DNA from: Campylobacter sp. CN_NE2
GTDB taxonomy: Bacteria; Campylobacterota; Campylobacteria; Campylobacterales; Campylobacteraceae
Assembly: GCF_027797465.1 (NCBI RefSeq)
Contig: NZ_CP115608.1
Location: 868,001-932,000, forward strand
Reading direction: 5' to 3'
Length of the DNA: 64,000 nucleotides
The notes beneath the pieces were generated by a model. The model saw only the letters and a list, made by a program, of their open reading frames with translations. It had not been told where the DNA came from and did no database searches. Below, piece after piece: positions 27,511 through 36,746 of this stretch; the stretch's first letter is position 1; every line of letters begins with the position of its first letter. The position numbers were made by a program, and so were the translations under genes.

Positions 27511-28332
27511 ATGCAAATTTTTAGAAGTATAAAAGATCTTAAAGTTTATAGAAACTCTTTAAATTCGCGCGTTGGCTTTGTGCCGACTATGGGAGCGTTG
27601 CACGAAGGACATGCGAGTTTGATTAAAAAATGTAGAGAAGAAAACGAAGCCGTTTTTGTCTCAACTTTTGTAAATCCTACGCAATTTTTGCCAAACGAAG
27701 ATTTTGAAAAATATCCAAAAAACGAAGAAGCCGACATTAAAATTTGCGAAAGCTTGGGCGTTGATGCGATGTTTATCCCAAAAGCAGATGAAATTTATAC
27801 AAGTATCGAGCCAAAAGTCGTAGCTCCGTTAGAGCTTTCGACCATTTTAGAAGGTGCCACGCGACCAGGGCATTTTGACGGCGTTTTAACCGTGCTAAAT
27901 AAATTTTTTAATATCGTTCGCCCAAAAAATGTTTATATGGGCAAAAAAGACGCTCAACAGCTAATAATCGTTAAAAATATGGTTAAATCAATGTTTTTAG
28001 ATATTCATATCGAGCCTTGCGAAATCGTTAGAGAAAGCGACGGCTTGGCTCTTAGCTCACGAAATGTTTATTTAGACGAAGAAGAAAAACTAATGGCGTT
28101 GAAAATTTCACGCGCACTTTTAAAAGCTAGTAATCTAGTAAAAGATAGCGAATTCGATGTCAAATCGATAAAACCGCAAATGTTAAACATTTTAGAGCCT
28201 TTAAAAGTCGATTATATCGCCTTTGTCGATCGCGAATTTAACGAAATTTCGCAAATCGAACTTTCAAATTCGATAATCCTAATCGCTGCTTATGTCGGCA
28301 AAACACGCCTAATCGATAATATTTGGTTGTAA
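27511..28332 (+). CDS. panC: Pantothenate synthetase
   Basis: 273 residues. It ligates pantoate and beta-alanine with ATP. It has the [14 protein letters not shown] nucleotide-binding HxGH motif near residue 25, FVNPTQF, the pantoate-binding [19 protein letters not shown] and GKKDAQQL, and a KMSKS-equivalent LSSRNVYLD near 190. It is normal length. panD and panB are not in the window. It is followed two bases later by rimO, an unusual functional pairing of CoA precursor synthesis with RNA/ribosome modification. Confidence 0.95.
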   Translation: MQIFRSIKDLKVYRNSLNSRVGFVPTMGALHEGHASLIKKCREENEAVFVSTFVNPTQFLPNEDFEKYPKNEEADIKICESLGVDAMFIPKADEIYTSIEPKVVAPLELSTILEGATRPGHFDGVLTVLNKFFNIVRPKNVYMGKKDAQQLIIVKNMVKSMFLDIHIEPCEIVRESDGLALSSRNVYLDEEEKLMALKISRALLKASNLVKDSEFDVKSIKPQMLNILEPLKVDYIAFVDREFNEISQIELSNSIILIAAYVGKTRLIDNIWL

Positions 28333-28334
28333 AA

Positions 28335-29645
28335 ATGCCAAAACTTTATTTAGTAAGCCTTGGTTGTAATAAAAATCTCGTCGACAGCGAGATTATGCTA
28401 GGTAGGTTGCAAAACTACGAAATCGTTCAAGAGCCTAAAAACGCCGATGTCATGATAGTAAATACCTGCGGATTTATCGCTTCTGCGAAGCAAGAAAGTA
28501 TCCGCACAATCCTAGAACTCGCAGAATTTAAGAAAAAAAACGGCGTTTTGGTTGTAACTGGCTGTTTGATGGAGCGCTACAAAGACGAGCTTATGCGTGA
28601 GCTTCCCGAAGTCGATATTTTCAGCGGTGTCGGCGACTACGATAAAATAGATGAGATGATTTTAAAAAAACAAAATCTATTTTCGCCCAATACTTACTTG
28701 CAAACCACGCAAAAAAGGGTAATTACTGGCTCAAATTTTCACGCTTACATTAAAATCGCCGAAGGGTGCAACCAAAAATGCAGTTTTTGTGCGATTCCAA
28801 GCTTCAAAGGGCGTTTGAAAAGTCGCAGTTTAGATGACATAGAAGCCGAAGTGCGAGAGCTTGTGGCTCGTGGCTTTTATGATTTTAGCTTTATAGCGCA
28901 AGATACGAGCTCTTATGGGCGAGATAGGGGCGAAAAAGACGGGCTAATCGCGCTTATAAATCGCATCGAAAAGATTGACGGCGTAAAATTTGCGCGAATT
29001 CTTTATCTTTATCCGACCACGACGAGCGAAAATTTGATTAAAACTATCATAAATTCGAGCGTTTTTGTGAATTATTTCGATATGCCAATCCAACATATAA
29101 ACGATAAAATGCTAAAAATTATGAAACGCGGAAACGGCAAAAAAGAGATTTTAAATTTGCTAAATTTAATGCGTTTGGCGCCAAATTCGTTTTTGCGAAC
29201 CGGCGTGATAATCGGACACCCGGGCGAGAGCGAGAGCGAATTTAACGAGCTTTGCGAGTTTTTAAGCGAGTTTAAATTTGATAGAATTTCAGCCTTTGCC
29301 TACTCCAAAGAAGAAGACACGGCAAGTTGCGAAATGGAGCAAATTCCAACTCGCGTTATCACAAAACGACTAAATAAAATCGAAAAAATCGTGGATAAAG
29401 CGATTTTGGCGAGTTTCGCCGGGCTTGTAGGCACCACACAAAGCGTGGAAATCACGGGCATTAGCTCAGAGGGCGAGTTTTTTTACGGCGCAAAACTTGC
29501 CCTATGGGACAAAGACATCGACGGCGAGATTTTAATCAACGAAAGCGAGATTGAAAATTTGCAAATCGGACAGCTATATGAGTGCGAGATTAGCGAATTC
29601 ATCGGCGGAAAACTCATAGGGAAAATTACAAAACAAGCTAAATAA
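28335..29645 (+). CDS. rimO: Ribosomal protein S12 methylthiotransferase
   Basis: 436 residues from the ATG at 28335; a GTG four codons earlier overlaps panC and is less likely. It has an N-terminal MTTase domain ([14 protein letters not shown] with its cysteines), the radical-SAM motif CNQKCSFC near residue 144 and a C-terminal TRAM domain. It methylthiolates Asp88 of S12. It is distinguished from MiaB, also in this window at 32069, by the N-terminal GCNKN sequence and length. It is two bases before tilS. Confidence 0.93.
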   Translation: MPKLYLVSLGCNKNLVDSEIMLGRLQNYEIVQEPKNADVMIVNTCGFIASAKQESIRTILELAEFKKKNGVLVVTGCLMERYKDELMRELPEVDIFSGVGDYDKIDEMILKKQNLFSPNTYLQTTQKRVITGSNFHAYIKIAEGCNQKCSFCAIPSFKGRLKSRSLDDIEAEVRELVARGFYDFSFIAQDTSSYGRDRGEKDGLIALINRIEKIDGVKFARILYLYPTTTSENLIKTIINSSVFVNYFDMPIQHINDKMLKIMKRGNGKKEILNLLNLMRLAPNSFLRTGVIIGHPGESESEFNELCEFLSEFKFDRISAFAYSKEEDTASCEMEQIPTRVITKRLNKIEKIVDKAILASFAGLVGTTQSVEITGISSEGEFFYGAKLALWDKDIDGEILINESEIENLQIGQLYECEISEFIGGKLIGKITKQAK

Positions 29646-29647
29646 AA

Positions 29648-30643
29648 ATGCAAATTTTAAATATAGACCATGAGATTTTGGACTTTTTGCGTGATAGGAA
29701 AAATCTACTTGCCTTTTCGCATGGGAGCGATAGCACGGCACTTTTTTACGCACTTTTAAATTTGGGCGTTAAATTTGATTGTGCTTTTGTGAATTACAAA
29801 ACCCGCGAAAATAGCGATTTAGAAGAAATTTCTGCAAAAGAGCTTTGCGATAAATTTGGTGTGAATTTGTTTGTCAAAGCTGCTCCACTAAATTTAGAAA
29901 ATTCAGGCGATTTCGAAAATACTGCGCGCAAAATTCGCTACGATTTTTTTGATGAAATTTGCGCTAAATTTAGCTACGAAAACCTTATCACAGCGCACCA
30001 ATTAAACGATAAATTTGAGTGGTTTTTAATGCAACTTGGACGAGGCGCAGGTCTAGCAAATCTGCTAGGCTTTGAAAAAATCGAAAATCGCACAAATTTC
30101 GCTATCGTGCGACCTTTTTACAATGTCAGCAAAACGCAAATTTTAGAGTTTTTAAGCGAAAATAAAATCAAATTTTTTAACGACATTTCAAACGAAAATA
30201 CCAAATTTGCAAGAAACGCCGTAAGGGCTGAATTTAGCGATAAATTCGTAGAAAAATACGCTTTAAATTTAGCAAAAAGTTTTGAGTTTTTATCAATCGA
30301 CAAAGCAAATTTAATGGGCGAATTTATCTATCAAAAAGATAAATTTTTTGTGCTTGAAAATTCGCAAAAAAGCCTAAATTTAATCGATAAAGCGTGTAAA
30401 ATTTTAGGCGTAGTTTTAAGCCAAAATCAACGAAAAGAAATCCAAAAAACAGATTGCGTCCTTTCGGGCAAAATTTGCGTTTGCAAAAACGAAAAATTCT
30501 ACTTCGTCGCACCATTTGAGAAAGCAAAAATGGATAAAAAATTCAAAGAAAAGTGCCGAATTTTGCGAATTCCACCACTCGTGCGTCCGTATATTTACAC
30601 CCACCAAGAAATCTTAAAAGAGCGCGAATTTACCTGCGTCTAA
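29648..30643 (+). CDS. tilS: tRNA(Ile)-lysidine synthase
   Basis: 331 residues, short compared with the 430 of E. coli because only the N-terminal catalytic domain and a small C-terminal part are present, as in other Campylobacterota. The PP-loop is AFSHGSDSTALFY near residue 25 (SxGxDS). A NTARKIRYDFF segment and a HQLNDKFEWFLMQLGRGAGL substrate motif follow. It modifies C34 of the AUA-reading tRNA(Ile). Its last 14 bases overlap the 3' end of the convergent gene at 30630. Confidence 0.92.
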   Translation: MQILNIDHEILDFLRDRKNLLAFSHGSDSTALFYALLNLGVKFDCAFVNYKTRENSDLEEISAKELCDKFGVNLFVKAAPLNLENSGDFENTARKIRYDFFDEICAKFSYENLITAHQLNDKFEWFLMQLGRGAGLANLLGFEKIENRTNFAIVRPFYNVSKTQILEFLSENKIKFFNDISNENTKFARNAVRAEFSDKFVEKYALNLAKSFEFLSIDKANLMGEFIYQKDKFFVLENSQKSLNLIDKACKILGVVLSQNQRKEIQKTDCVLSGKICVCKNEKFYFVAPFEKAKMDKKFKEKCRILRIPPLVRPYIYTHQEILKEREFTCV

Positions 30644-31391
30644 CGCTTTCTTTAATGGAAATTTTATTGATAAAATCGACAAAATCCACAAATGTCAAGC
30701 TCGTTTTTACAAAAATCCTGCTAAAAATCACATAGCCGATCTCGTTGCCAAGGCTTCCGTCGTTGTAGATAAAAATGCTATTTATAAAGTCACTTTCATG
30801 TTCTGTGTAAAATTTGTCAATCTCGCCCTTTAAAATCTCATAAAACATCTCATCTTCATCGCCAAGATCGACTTCGAAATAATCTTTCATCGAAACGATA
30901 TTTGCGTAAGCTACCTTTTCTTGATTTCCAACGATAAAGGTGATTTTATCGCTAAATTTAAGCACAAACATTGCAGTTTCGCCAAAGTGCTGATTTTTCA
31001 TCAAAAAATACAAAACCTTAAAAAGGCTGGTGTGCGAATCAAATTTAATGCCGAATTTTTCGTCCATTTTTTCTATGATTTCTTGCGGGAGTTCGACCGT
31101 GAAGCCCTTATCGACCTCTTGATAAGCAAAATTTTCTTTGATTTCCACTTCGCCTAAAATCGCTTTTTGCTCTTTGCTGTCAATTAAAAAGCTGGTTGTG
31201 AGCCTTTTTTCGCCAAGATTAGCAAATTTAGCCAAAATCACACTAGCCTCTTCTTCGCTCGTTTTTAGATCGATTTTTTCGACTTTTTCATCAACGACTT
31301 TTTTACCGCTTAATTTTCTATAATAAAATTTGCATATATTATCTTTTAAAACCACGCTTAGAAATGATTTTACAGGCGAGAAAAGCCCCAT
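30630..31391 (-). CDS. Conserved hypothetical protein, convergent with tilS
   Basis: 253 residues, no signal peptide, unrecognised. The N-terminus (MGLFSPVKSFLSVVLKDN) is followed by alternating beta and helix stretches with charged surfaces. A late KFSDKITFIVGNQEKVAYANIV segment and IFIYNDG look like strands of an ASKHA-type or PilM/GspL-like fold, but I see no phosphate loops to support that. It begins with AAAATGG after AGGAGAAAAAA and overlaps tilS tail to tail by 14 bases. Probably a real Campylobacter gene. Confidence 0.72.
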   Translation of the reverse strand: MGLFSPVKSFLSVVLKDNICKFYYRKLSGKKVVDEKVEKIDLKTSEEEASVILAKFANLGEKRLTTSFLIDSKEQKAILGEVEIKENFAYQEVDKGFTVELPQEIIEKMDEKFGIKFDSHTSLFKVLYFLMKNQHFGETAMFVLKFSDKITFIVGNQEKVAYANIVSMKDYFEVDLGDEDEMFYEILKGEIDKFYTEHESDFINSIFIYNDGSLGNEIGYVIFSRIFVKTSLTFVDFVDFINKISIKESVRRR

Positions 31392-31443
31392 TTTTTTCTC
31401 CTAAAAAATAATTCAAAATTGTAACAAATTTAAACTGAATTTA

Positions 31444-32088
31444 TTAAAATTTGTTATCATTTTCTGCCTTAAAAAGCTCGTTTTTGATTTTTTCTTTTGC
31501 TACTTCAAGTTCCATATCTGTTACTTTAAATGGCTTACTCATTGCAAAATTTACCCTTGAAAATGGCTTTGGAAGTCGCATTTTATCCCAACTATTAAAT
31601 TCCCAAAATCGATCGGCTTCATAAGTTAGCGTATAAATTTCCAAATCTTTTTTTTGAGCTATTACCACTGCTCCGTCAGCCACGCTATGAAGCGGACCGC
31701 GTGGGCCATCCGGTGTGATAATAATATCAATTCCGTTATTTATCTCGTTAAATGCGCCTTTTAATGCCTTAAATGCGCCTTTTGAACTACTTCCGCGAAC
31801 TGCGCCGATACCAAAGTGGCTAACAATGCGAGTGATTATCTCGCCGTCTTTGTGATCTGATATGATAACCTTACCGTCCCTTTTTCGCTCACTCTTCCAC
31901 CATTTTTTATACGCAAAGCACATAAAAGCTAGACGATTGTGCCAAAAAAGCACTTCACAAGGATAAGGCGGAAGTTTGTTATCGTTATAATTTTTTTTGC
32001 AAGTTAAAAAAATAAGCCATAAAACGCCTAAAAGTAGGTATTCGGTTACGAAAAATAAAATTCGTTTTTTAATCGGTAACTCTTCCAT
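31444..32088 (-). CDS. DUF374 lysophospholipid acyltransferase-like protein
   Basis: 214 residues. An N-terminal hydrophobic helix ([20 protein letters not shown]) is followed by the LPLAT-like block: [10 protein letters not shown] (in place of HX4D), [25 protein letters not shown] and the substrate-site [10 protein letters not shown]. This is the DUF374 family, related to lipid A and phospholipid acyltransferases. The acyl acceptor is unknown; a membrane-lipid or LOS role is inferred. It overlaps the miaB 3' end by 20 bases, an order (miaB then DUF374) I recall from C. jejuni. Confidence 0.87.
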   Translation of the reverse strand: MEELPIKKRILFFVTEYLLLGVLWLIFLTCKKNYNDNKLPPYPCEVLFWHNRLAFMCFAYKKWWKSERKRDGKVIISDHKDGEIITRIVSHFGIGAVRGSSSKGAFKALKGAFNEINNGIDIIITPDGPRGPLHSVADGAVVIAQKKDLEIYTLTYEADRFWEFNSWDKMRLPKPFSRVNFAMSKPFKVTDMELEVAKEKIKNELFKAENDNKF

Positions 32089-33364
32089 AAAGCACCATTC
32101 TTTGCGTTTTTTCTATCAAAACTTTTTTTGTTTTGCCAAGCAGTTCTTCGCTACCATTAACGCTAACTAAAAAATTTGAAAAACTTCGCCCTGCAACCTG
32201 CCCGTTTTCACGCAACTCTTCAAAATAAACTTCGTGAATTTTTCCCTTTTGCTCTGCCATAATTTCATCTAAAATTTCATTATGGAAAGACTGCAAGTGA
32301 GTTAATCGCTTACTAGCAATCTTATCGTCAATTAAAGGCAAATTCGCAGCTGGCGTTAGTGGTCGTGGGCTAAATTTAAAGCTAAAAATTTGCTCAAATC
32401 GCACCTTTCCAACCACTTCCATAGTGTCGTTAAAATCTTCATCATTTTCAGTCGGATATGCCACGATTATATCGGTAGAAATGTTTAAATTTGGGCAAAG
32501 TTCGCGAAGTCTTAATGCTCTATCTAAATACCACTCTTTGGTGTAACCACGCTTCATATCGCGTAAAACTTTGGTTGAACCGCTTTGCAAAGGCATGTGG
32601 ATTGATTTGCAAATTTTTGGATTTTCGGCAAATGTGCGTAAAAATTTATCGTCCATGTGAAGCGGATGCGGGCTTGTAAAGCGAATTCGCTGGATACCTG
32701 AAATTTCACTAAGCCTATTTAACAAATCGCTAAAATCGATTTTTTCGTGTGAATTTGAAAATCTTTTTCCATAATTATTTACATTTTGACCGAGCAAAAA
32801 TATCTCTTTTGCACCATTTTGTGTCGCCTTTTTGGCTTCGTTTAAAATAATCTGAACAGGAATTGAAATCTCATCGCCCCTAGTTTGCGGAACTATGCAG
32901 TAAGAGCATTTTTTATCGCAACCTATCATAATATTTACAAATGCCTTATACGGGCTTGTGCGAAACTCGCCAAATGCGTATTCGCTCTCGTCGTAGTTGA
33001 TGTCGGTGCTAATAAATTTTGGCGAATTTATCGCAATGCCGATTTTTGAGACATTTCTAGCCCCCAGCACAAAATCCACAAACGGCGCTTTTTTAAAAAT
33101 TTCGCTTCCCAAATGCGAAGCCGTGCAGCCGCAAACTCCGATCTTAGAGCCTTTTTTGCGAACCTTATCAAACGCTCCGATTTCGCTAAAAAGCTTATGC
33201 ACAGGCTTTTCACGCACAGAACAGGTGTTTATTAAAATTAGATCGGCATTTTCTAAATTTTGTGTGATTTCGTAGTCTTGTTTTTTTAGCTCCGCGATGA
33301 TATGCTCGCTATCACGCACATTCATCGCACAGCCAAGAGTTTGTATAAAAAGCAGTTTGCTCAA
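32069..33364 (-). CDS. miaB: tRNA-2-methylthio-N6-dimethylallyladenosine synthase
   Basis: 431 residues. The UPF0004 domain carries cysteines in [15 protein letters not shown] and GVCGC. The radical-SAM motif CDKKCSYC lies near residue 150, and a C-terminal TRAM domain follows. It adds the methylthio group to i6A37 of tRNAs. It starts with TTG at 33364, forming TTGA with the stop of the small gene upstream. It overlaps the DUF374 gene by 20 bases. Confidence 0.94.
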   Translation of the reverse strand: MSKLLFIQTLGCAMNVRDSEHIIAELKKQDYEITQNLENADLILINTCSVREKPVHKLFSEIGAFDKVRKKGSKIGVCGCTASHLGSEIFKKAPFVDFVLGARNVSKIGIAINSPKFISTDINYDESEYAFGEFRTSPYKAFVNIMIGCDKKCSYCIVPQTRGDEISIPVQIILNEAKKATQNGAKEIFLLGQNVNNYGKRFSNSHEKIDFSDLLNRLSEISGIQRIRFTSPHPLHMDDKFLRTFAENPKICKSIHMPLQSGSTKVLRDMKRGYTKEWYLDRALRLRELCPNLNISTDIIVAYPTENDEDFNDTMEVVGKVRFEQIFSFKFSPRPLTPAANLPLIDDKIASKRLTHLQSFHNEILDEIMAEQKGKIHEVYFEELRENGQVAGRSFSNFLVSVNGSEELLGKTKKVLIEKTQRMVLYGRVTD

Positions 33365-33618
33365 AGTATATGCACCTCATACATATACTCGTTTTCGCCA
33401 AGTCCGTATTTTACGGAGCGATGATATACGCTTAGACCTTTATTTTCAAAAAATTCAACCAAAGCAATCAAATCTTTGTGCGAATTATCTCTGTCAAAAT
33501 AGAAAATTTTTTGACCGCTTTTTTTGACTTCTTCTTCAATTTTATCAATCTCAATGCTCACAGGTTCGCTACCAAGCTCTGTTCTAGCAAGTTTTAACGA
33601 TAATGATTTTTTTGCCAT
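33361..33618 (-). CDS. HP0268-like small protein
   Basis: 85 residues, no signal peptide. Beta-alpha-beta-alpha pattern: [50 protein letters not shown] and [24 protein letters not shown]. Size, this C-terminal pattern and the position directly upstream of miaB match Helicobacter HP0268, described as a small nuclease with a VapD-like fold. The call is from memory of family and synteny. AAGGATTGGC precedes the ATG. It is coupled to miaB by a TTGA overlap. Confidence 0.72.
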   Translation of the reverse strand: MAKKSLSLKLARTELGSEPVSIEIDKIEEEVKKSGQKIFYFDRDNSHKDLIALVEFFENKGLSVYHRSVKYGLGENEYMYEVHIL

Positions 33619-33706
33619 GCCAATCCTTTCAATTTATTTTAGAATTTGTGAGTTTAGCAAAATTTACATAATAATTCGTTTAAACAAAACAAAAGAGTAA
33701 ATTTAG

Positions 33707-33712
33707 TATAAT
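33707..33712 (+). promoter_or_regulatory. Predicted -10 box for nusA
   Basis: TATAAT on the plus strand, 63 bases before the chosen nusA ATG, in the divergent gap between the HP0268-like gene and nusA. The 5' leader is AT-rich; no autoregulatory structure is apparent. Confidence 0.5.
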
Positions 33713-33775
33713 TTTCCACTTTCAAAATTTTAAAAATCCCAAAATTTTGTATTGTTAAAAATAAGGAAAAAATTT

Positions 33776-34867
33776 ATGGAAAAAGTTACCGATATTATCG
33801 AATCTATCGCAAACGAAAAAGGTTTAGAGATCGAAGAAGTAAAAGAGCGAGTAAAACTTGCCTTTATCCAAACTGCAAAACAGCTTTTTGGCGAGCAGTA
33901 TTTATACGATGGAGTTATCGATCCGCAAACAAAAAAAATCAAACTTTATCAAAAAGTGCAAGTTGTCGCCGATGACGATGAGCGAATAAGCGATAATGCC
34001 AAATTTATGAGCCTAAAACAAGCAAAAGAAGTCGATAAAAATATAGAAATCGGCGATGAAATCAGCTATGACATAAATATCGAAAATCTCGGCAGAACCG
34101 CTTCTATGGTGCTTTCAAGGGAGCTAAACTACCACATACAAAGACTTTTGGAAGAGAAAATTTTGCAAAACTACACAGATAAAGTCGGCACGATGATCCA
34201 CGGCACGGTTACAAAAATCGATCACGAAGAAACAACTTTTATAGAAATCGAAGATTTTAAGGCGTTTATCCCACGAAAAAATCGCATAAAAGGCGAAAGC
34301 TTTAAAGTCGGCGACACCGTTAGAGCCGTTATAAGGCGAGTTTATACCGAAAAAAATCAAGGCATAAAAATGGAGCTTTCTCGCACAAGCCCAAAATTTT
34401 TAGAAGCTTTGCTTATTTCAGAAGTTCCTGAAATTCGCGACGGAAGCGTCGTAGTTCAAGCGTGCGCTAGAATCCCAGGACAAAGAGCAAAGATTGCTTT
34501 ATCTGCCCTTAGCCCTAGCGTAGATCCGGTCGGAGCGACCGTGGGCACAAAAGGCGTTCGCATAAATGCTATAAGCAAAGAGTTGCGTGATGAAAATATC
34601 GACGCAATCGAATACTCAAATAAGCCTGAAATTTTCGTATCTCGCGCGATGAGTCCTGCGATTACAAATTCGGTTAAAATCGACGGAAACAAAGCGATTG
34701 TTTATATAAATTCAGACCAAAAAAGCAAAGCTATCGGTAAAAACGGCTTAAATATCCGCCTAGCTACCACGCTAACTGGATATGAAATTGAATTAATCGA
34801 AAGCGATAAGGCTGAGAAATCTGGCGAGGGATTAAAAGACTTAAAAGCCCTATTTGGCGGACTTTGA
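33776..34867 (+). CDS. nusA: Transcription termination/antitermination protein NusA
   Basis: 363 residues from the ATG at 33776, with AAGGAAAAAATTT upstream; an ATG-less extension eight codons upstream is rejected. An N-terminal RNA-polymerase-binding domain (to about 125) is followed by S1 (about 130-200, GTMIHGTVTKIDHEETTFIEI) and two KH domains (IPGQRAKIAL, GATVGTKGVRINAI and KAIGKNGLNIRLA). The acidic C-terminal repeats of E. coli NusA are absent, as in other Campylobacterota. The gene stands alone here; in many bacteria nusA is with rimP and infB, which in this window are at 49-53 kb. Confidence 0.95.
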   Translation: MEKVTDIIESIANEKGLEIEEVKERVKLAFIQTAKQLFGEQYLYDGVIDPQTKKIKLYQKVQVVADDDERISDNAKFMSLKQAKEVDKNIEIGDEISYDINIENLGRTASMVLSRELNYHIQRLLEEKILQNYTDKVGTMIHGTVTKIDHEETTFIEIEDFKAFIPRKNRIKGESFKVGDTVRAVIRRVYTEKNQGIKMELSRTSPKFLEALLISEVPEIRDGSVVVQACARIPGQRAKIALSALSPSVDPVGATVGTKGVRINAISKELRDENIDAIEYSNKPEIFVSRAMSPAITNSVKIDGNKAIVYINSDQKSKAIGKNGLNIRLATTLTGYEIELIESDKAEKSGEGLKDLKALFGGL

Positions 34868-34893
34868 TTTTTATAAATTTGCAAGTTTAAACG

Positions 34894-34991
34894 AGCCTAG
34901 CTTTTCCGAGTGTTCACAAATTTCTCTTTCGATAGGCAAACAGCCTTATCTCAGTCGAAATTTGCTTCACAACTCGAAAAATCGTCGGCAT
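34894..34991 (+). repeat. Family 1 hairpin element, copy A
   Basis: Begins AGCCTAGCTTTTCCGAG and ends ATCGTCGGCAT, the ends shared by all family members. Between them an outer stem pairs CGAGTGTTCACAAATTTC (34907-34924) with GAAATTTGCTTCACAACTCG (34957-34976), and an inner stem pairs GATAGGC with GCCTTATC. It lies just after nusA. The following 92 bases are the 46-bp tandem repeat, which reiterates the right-end sequence. Confidence 0.75.
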
Positions 34992-35083
34992 AAATTTATC
35001 AAAATTTGCACTGATTTTGATAAAAAATCGTCGGCATAAATTTATCAAAATTTGCACTGATTTTGATAAAAAATCGTCGGCAT
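34981..35083 (+). repeat. 46-bp tandem repeat, two units plus the start of a third
   Basis: Units start at 34981 and 35027, and the first 11 bases recur at 35073. Each unit begins ATCGTCGGCAT, the right end of the family 1 element, followed by a TTTATCAAAA/TTTTGATAAA hairpin. The two full units are identical by eye. The repeat occupies most of the 261-base gap between nusA and the convergent membrane-protein gene; nothing else is recognisable there apart from element A. Confidence 0.85.
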
Positions 35084-35128
35084 TTGGTTGCCAAATTTAA
35101 GTTGTATATTTTTAAAATTTGCAAATTT

Positions 35129-35527
35129 TTATCCGATTTTACTGAAAATTTTCTCCATAAAGGCAGGTCTATAAATCAAAATATAAAGCGTTATAGCCCC
35201 ACCCATAAAAACGCTAACTTGCGTCATTTTCGTGCATTTGTATGTAAGCGGGATTATGATGATACCAATAAATCCAATTATTATTTGCAACAATCTATCT
35301 TTGCGTAAATTTGCTAGTATCGCTGATAAAATCAGGCTTTGAATACCGACTGATAAAAAAATAACGCCAAGATTTAACGGAAATGTAAGTATAAAAGCAA
35401 GTATCTTTGCAAAAATCGTCTCTTGTGGCGTTTTTATGGTAGATAAAACAGAATATATCAAAGCACTAAAAAACGGCAAACAAACGGCACCTTTAAGAAT
35501 TTCTCTCCAAGAAAATTTATTTTGCAT
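35129..35527 (-). CDS. Hypothetical four-helix membrane protein
   Basis: 132 residues. Four hydrophobic helices at about residues 12-32, 40-66, 80-97 and 104-122, with short basic loops (ANLRKDRL), suggest an inner-membrane protein. No family motif is recognised. The gene is alone between nusA (convergent) and the SDR gene. AAGGCAAGTT precedes the start. Presence of a plausible start, composition like its neighbours and no shadow gene on the other strand make it likely to be real. Confidence 0.65.
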   Translation of the reverse strand: MQNKFSWREILKGAVCLPFFSALIYSVLSTIKTPQETIFAKILAFILTFPLNLGVIFLSVGIQSLILSAILANLRKDRLLQIIIGFIGIIIIPLTYKCTKMTQVSVFMGGAITLYILIYRPAFMEKIFSKIG

Positions 35528-35582
35528 AACTTGCCTTTAAATATTTTTCAAACAATAATATTTGCTAAAATTCGGCTAAATT

Positions 35583-36332
35583 TTATCTCTCAAATGCAAA
35601 TCCTGCCCAGCTTTGCGTTGTCGCCATAACTTCAAGCGAATTTATATTTACATGCGCAGGAAGCTTTGATAAATCCACGATAATTCGCGCTATATCATCG
35701 CCTGTAAGATATTTTGTGCCATCATAAACCGCATCAGACTTTGCGCTATCGCCTTTAAAACGAACGAGCGAAAACTCGGTTTTAGCGATACCCGGCTCGA
35801 TATTTGTAACGCGAATATTGCTTCCTTTTATGTCGTTTCGTAAATTTAGGCTAAACTGCTTCACAAATGCCTTTGTTCCGCCATAGACATTTCCGCCCTG
35901 ATACGGCCAGCTTCCAGCAACCGAGCCGATATTAAAAATATAGCCGCTTTTTTTCGCACTCATTATCGGTAAAACCGCCTTTGTAACATAAAGTAAGCCT
36001 TTGATATTTGTATCTATCATCGTTTCAAAATCGTCCAAATTTGCCTCTTCGACCCTTTCTTGCCCAAGAGCTAGTCCTGCATTATTTACCAAAATTTCGA
36101 TATTTTTAAACTCGTCTGGTAAATTTGCCACTTCGTCAAAAATGCGTTTTTTATCTCTGACATCGGCGGCGATTTTGTGAATTTTAACATTGTTGATAGT
36201 TTTTGCTAACTCGTCAAGTCGCTCTGCTCTGCGACCAAGAATAATTAAGTTATAACCTTCGTTTGCAAAAGCTTTGGCGCTCGCCAAACCAAAACCGGAA
36301 GTCGCCCCTGTGATAAATGCTGTTTTACTCAT
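35583..36332 (-). CDS. SDR-family NADP-dependent 3-hydroxy acid dehydrogenase (YdfG-like)
   Basis: 249 residues from the ATG at 36332 (AAGGAAAAATT upstream); the in-frame extension to 36395 lacks a ribosome site. It has the Rossmann TGATSGFG near residue 9, NNAG near 86, catalytic Ser in GSVAGSW and Tyr-x3-Lys in YGGTK near 150. The ITGATSGFGLASA and GRRAERL combination fits NADP-dependent YdfG-type enzymes acting on serine, allothreonine or malonic semialdehyde. Its substrate here is inferred only from the subfamily. Confidence 0.88.
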   Translation of the reverse strand: MSKTAFITGATSGFGLASAKAFANEGYNLIILGRRAERLDELAKTINNVKIHKIAADVRDKKRIFDEVANLPDEFKNIEILVNNAGLALGQERVEEANLDDFETMIDTNIKGLLYVTKAVLPIMSAKKSGYIFNIGSVAGSWPYQGGNVYGGTKAFVKQFSLNLRNDIKGSNIRVTNIEPGIAKTEFSLVRFKGDSAKSDAVYDGTKYLTGDDIARIIVDLSKLPAHVNINSLEVMATTQSWAGFAFER

Positions 36333-36458
36333 AATTTTTCCTTTTTTATGAATTTTAAATTTGCCAAATTTTAGCAAATTTAGGATAAATCGCAAGTGAA
36401 ATTTAAATTTCTAAAAATAAAATTTAGATGATTTTAATATGCGTAAATTTAATAACAA

Positions 36459-36539
36459 ATGCCGACGATTTTGAAACAAATTTGCGAAAAATAAGACTAA
36501 ATTCGTTTATTCGAGCAAATTTATTTCAAAAGCTAGGCT
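36459..36539 (-). repeat. Family 1 hairpin element, copy B
   Basis: On the minus strand it runs from AGCCTAGCTTTT to AAATCGTCGGCAT. Its arms, TTTTGAAACAAATTTGC (36469-36485) and GCAAATTTATTTCAAAA (36515-36531), pair over 17 bases with one mismatch. The stem sequence differs from copies A, C and D although the ends are the same. It lies in the 414-base gap between the SDR gene and metE, which also contains a family 2 element. Confidence 0.75.
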
Positions 36540-36593
36540 GAATTCAATTTCAAATTTAAACTACGATTTTTTAAATTTGTTTGATTTTCTATA

Positions 36594-36719
36594 AAATATT
36601 CAAGACAGAGTGGGTGTAGTAAGGTGCAAATTTAGGCAATTTCAAGCGAAGTTACCTATGGGCGGTAATGAGCGTAGGAATTGCCTAAATTTGCACCTTA
36701 ATCCGTCAAGTATGGGGAA
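36594..36719 (+). repeat. Family 2 hairpin element, copy 1
   Basis: The left end is ATTCAAGACAGAGTGGG-TGTAGTAA and the right end is TTAATCCGTCAAGTATGGGG. Between them GGTGCAAATTTAGGCAATT (36623-36641) pairs perfectly with AATTGCCTAAATTTGCACC (36679-36697), with a small inner hairpin in the loop (GTTACC/GGTAAT). The same ends occur at 46769-46890 around a different stem. Confidence 0.8.
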
Positions 36720-36720
36720 T

Positions 36721-36746
36721 TTGTTTGGGCTTTTAAGCCCAAACAA
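36721..36746 (-). terminator. Hairpin after metE
   Basis: TTGTTTGGGC and GCCCAAACAA form a perfect ten-base stem immediately after the metE stop codon. The downstream sequence lacks a T run, so it may be a factor-assisted terminator or a transcript-stabilising hairpin. Confidence 0.5.

Noticed and set aside
34981-35083. Possible CRISPR-like array from the 46-bp repeats
   Set aside because: The units are contiguous with no spacers and include their own hairpin; only two full units exist and no cas genes are near.
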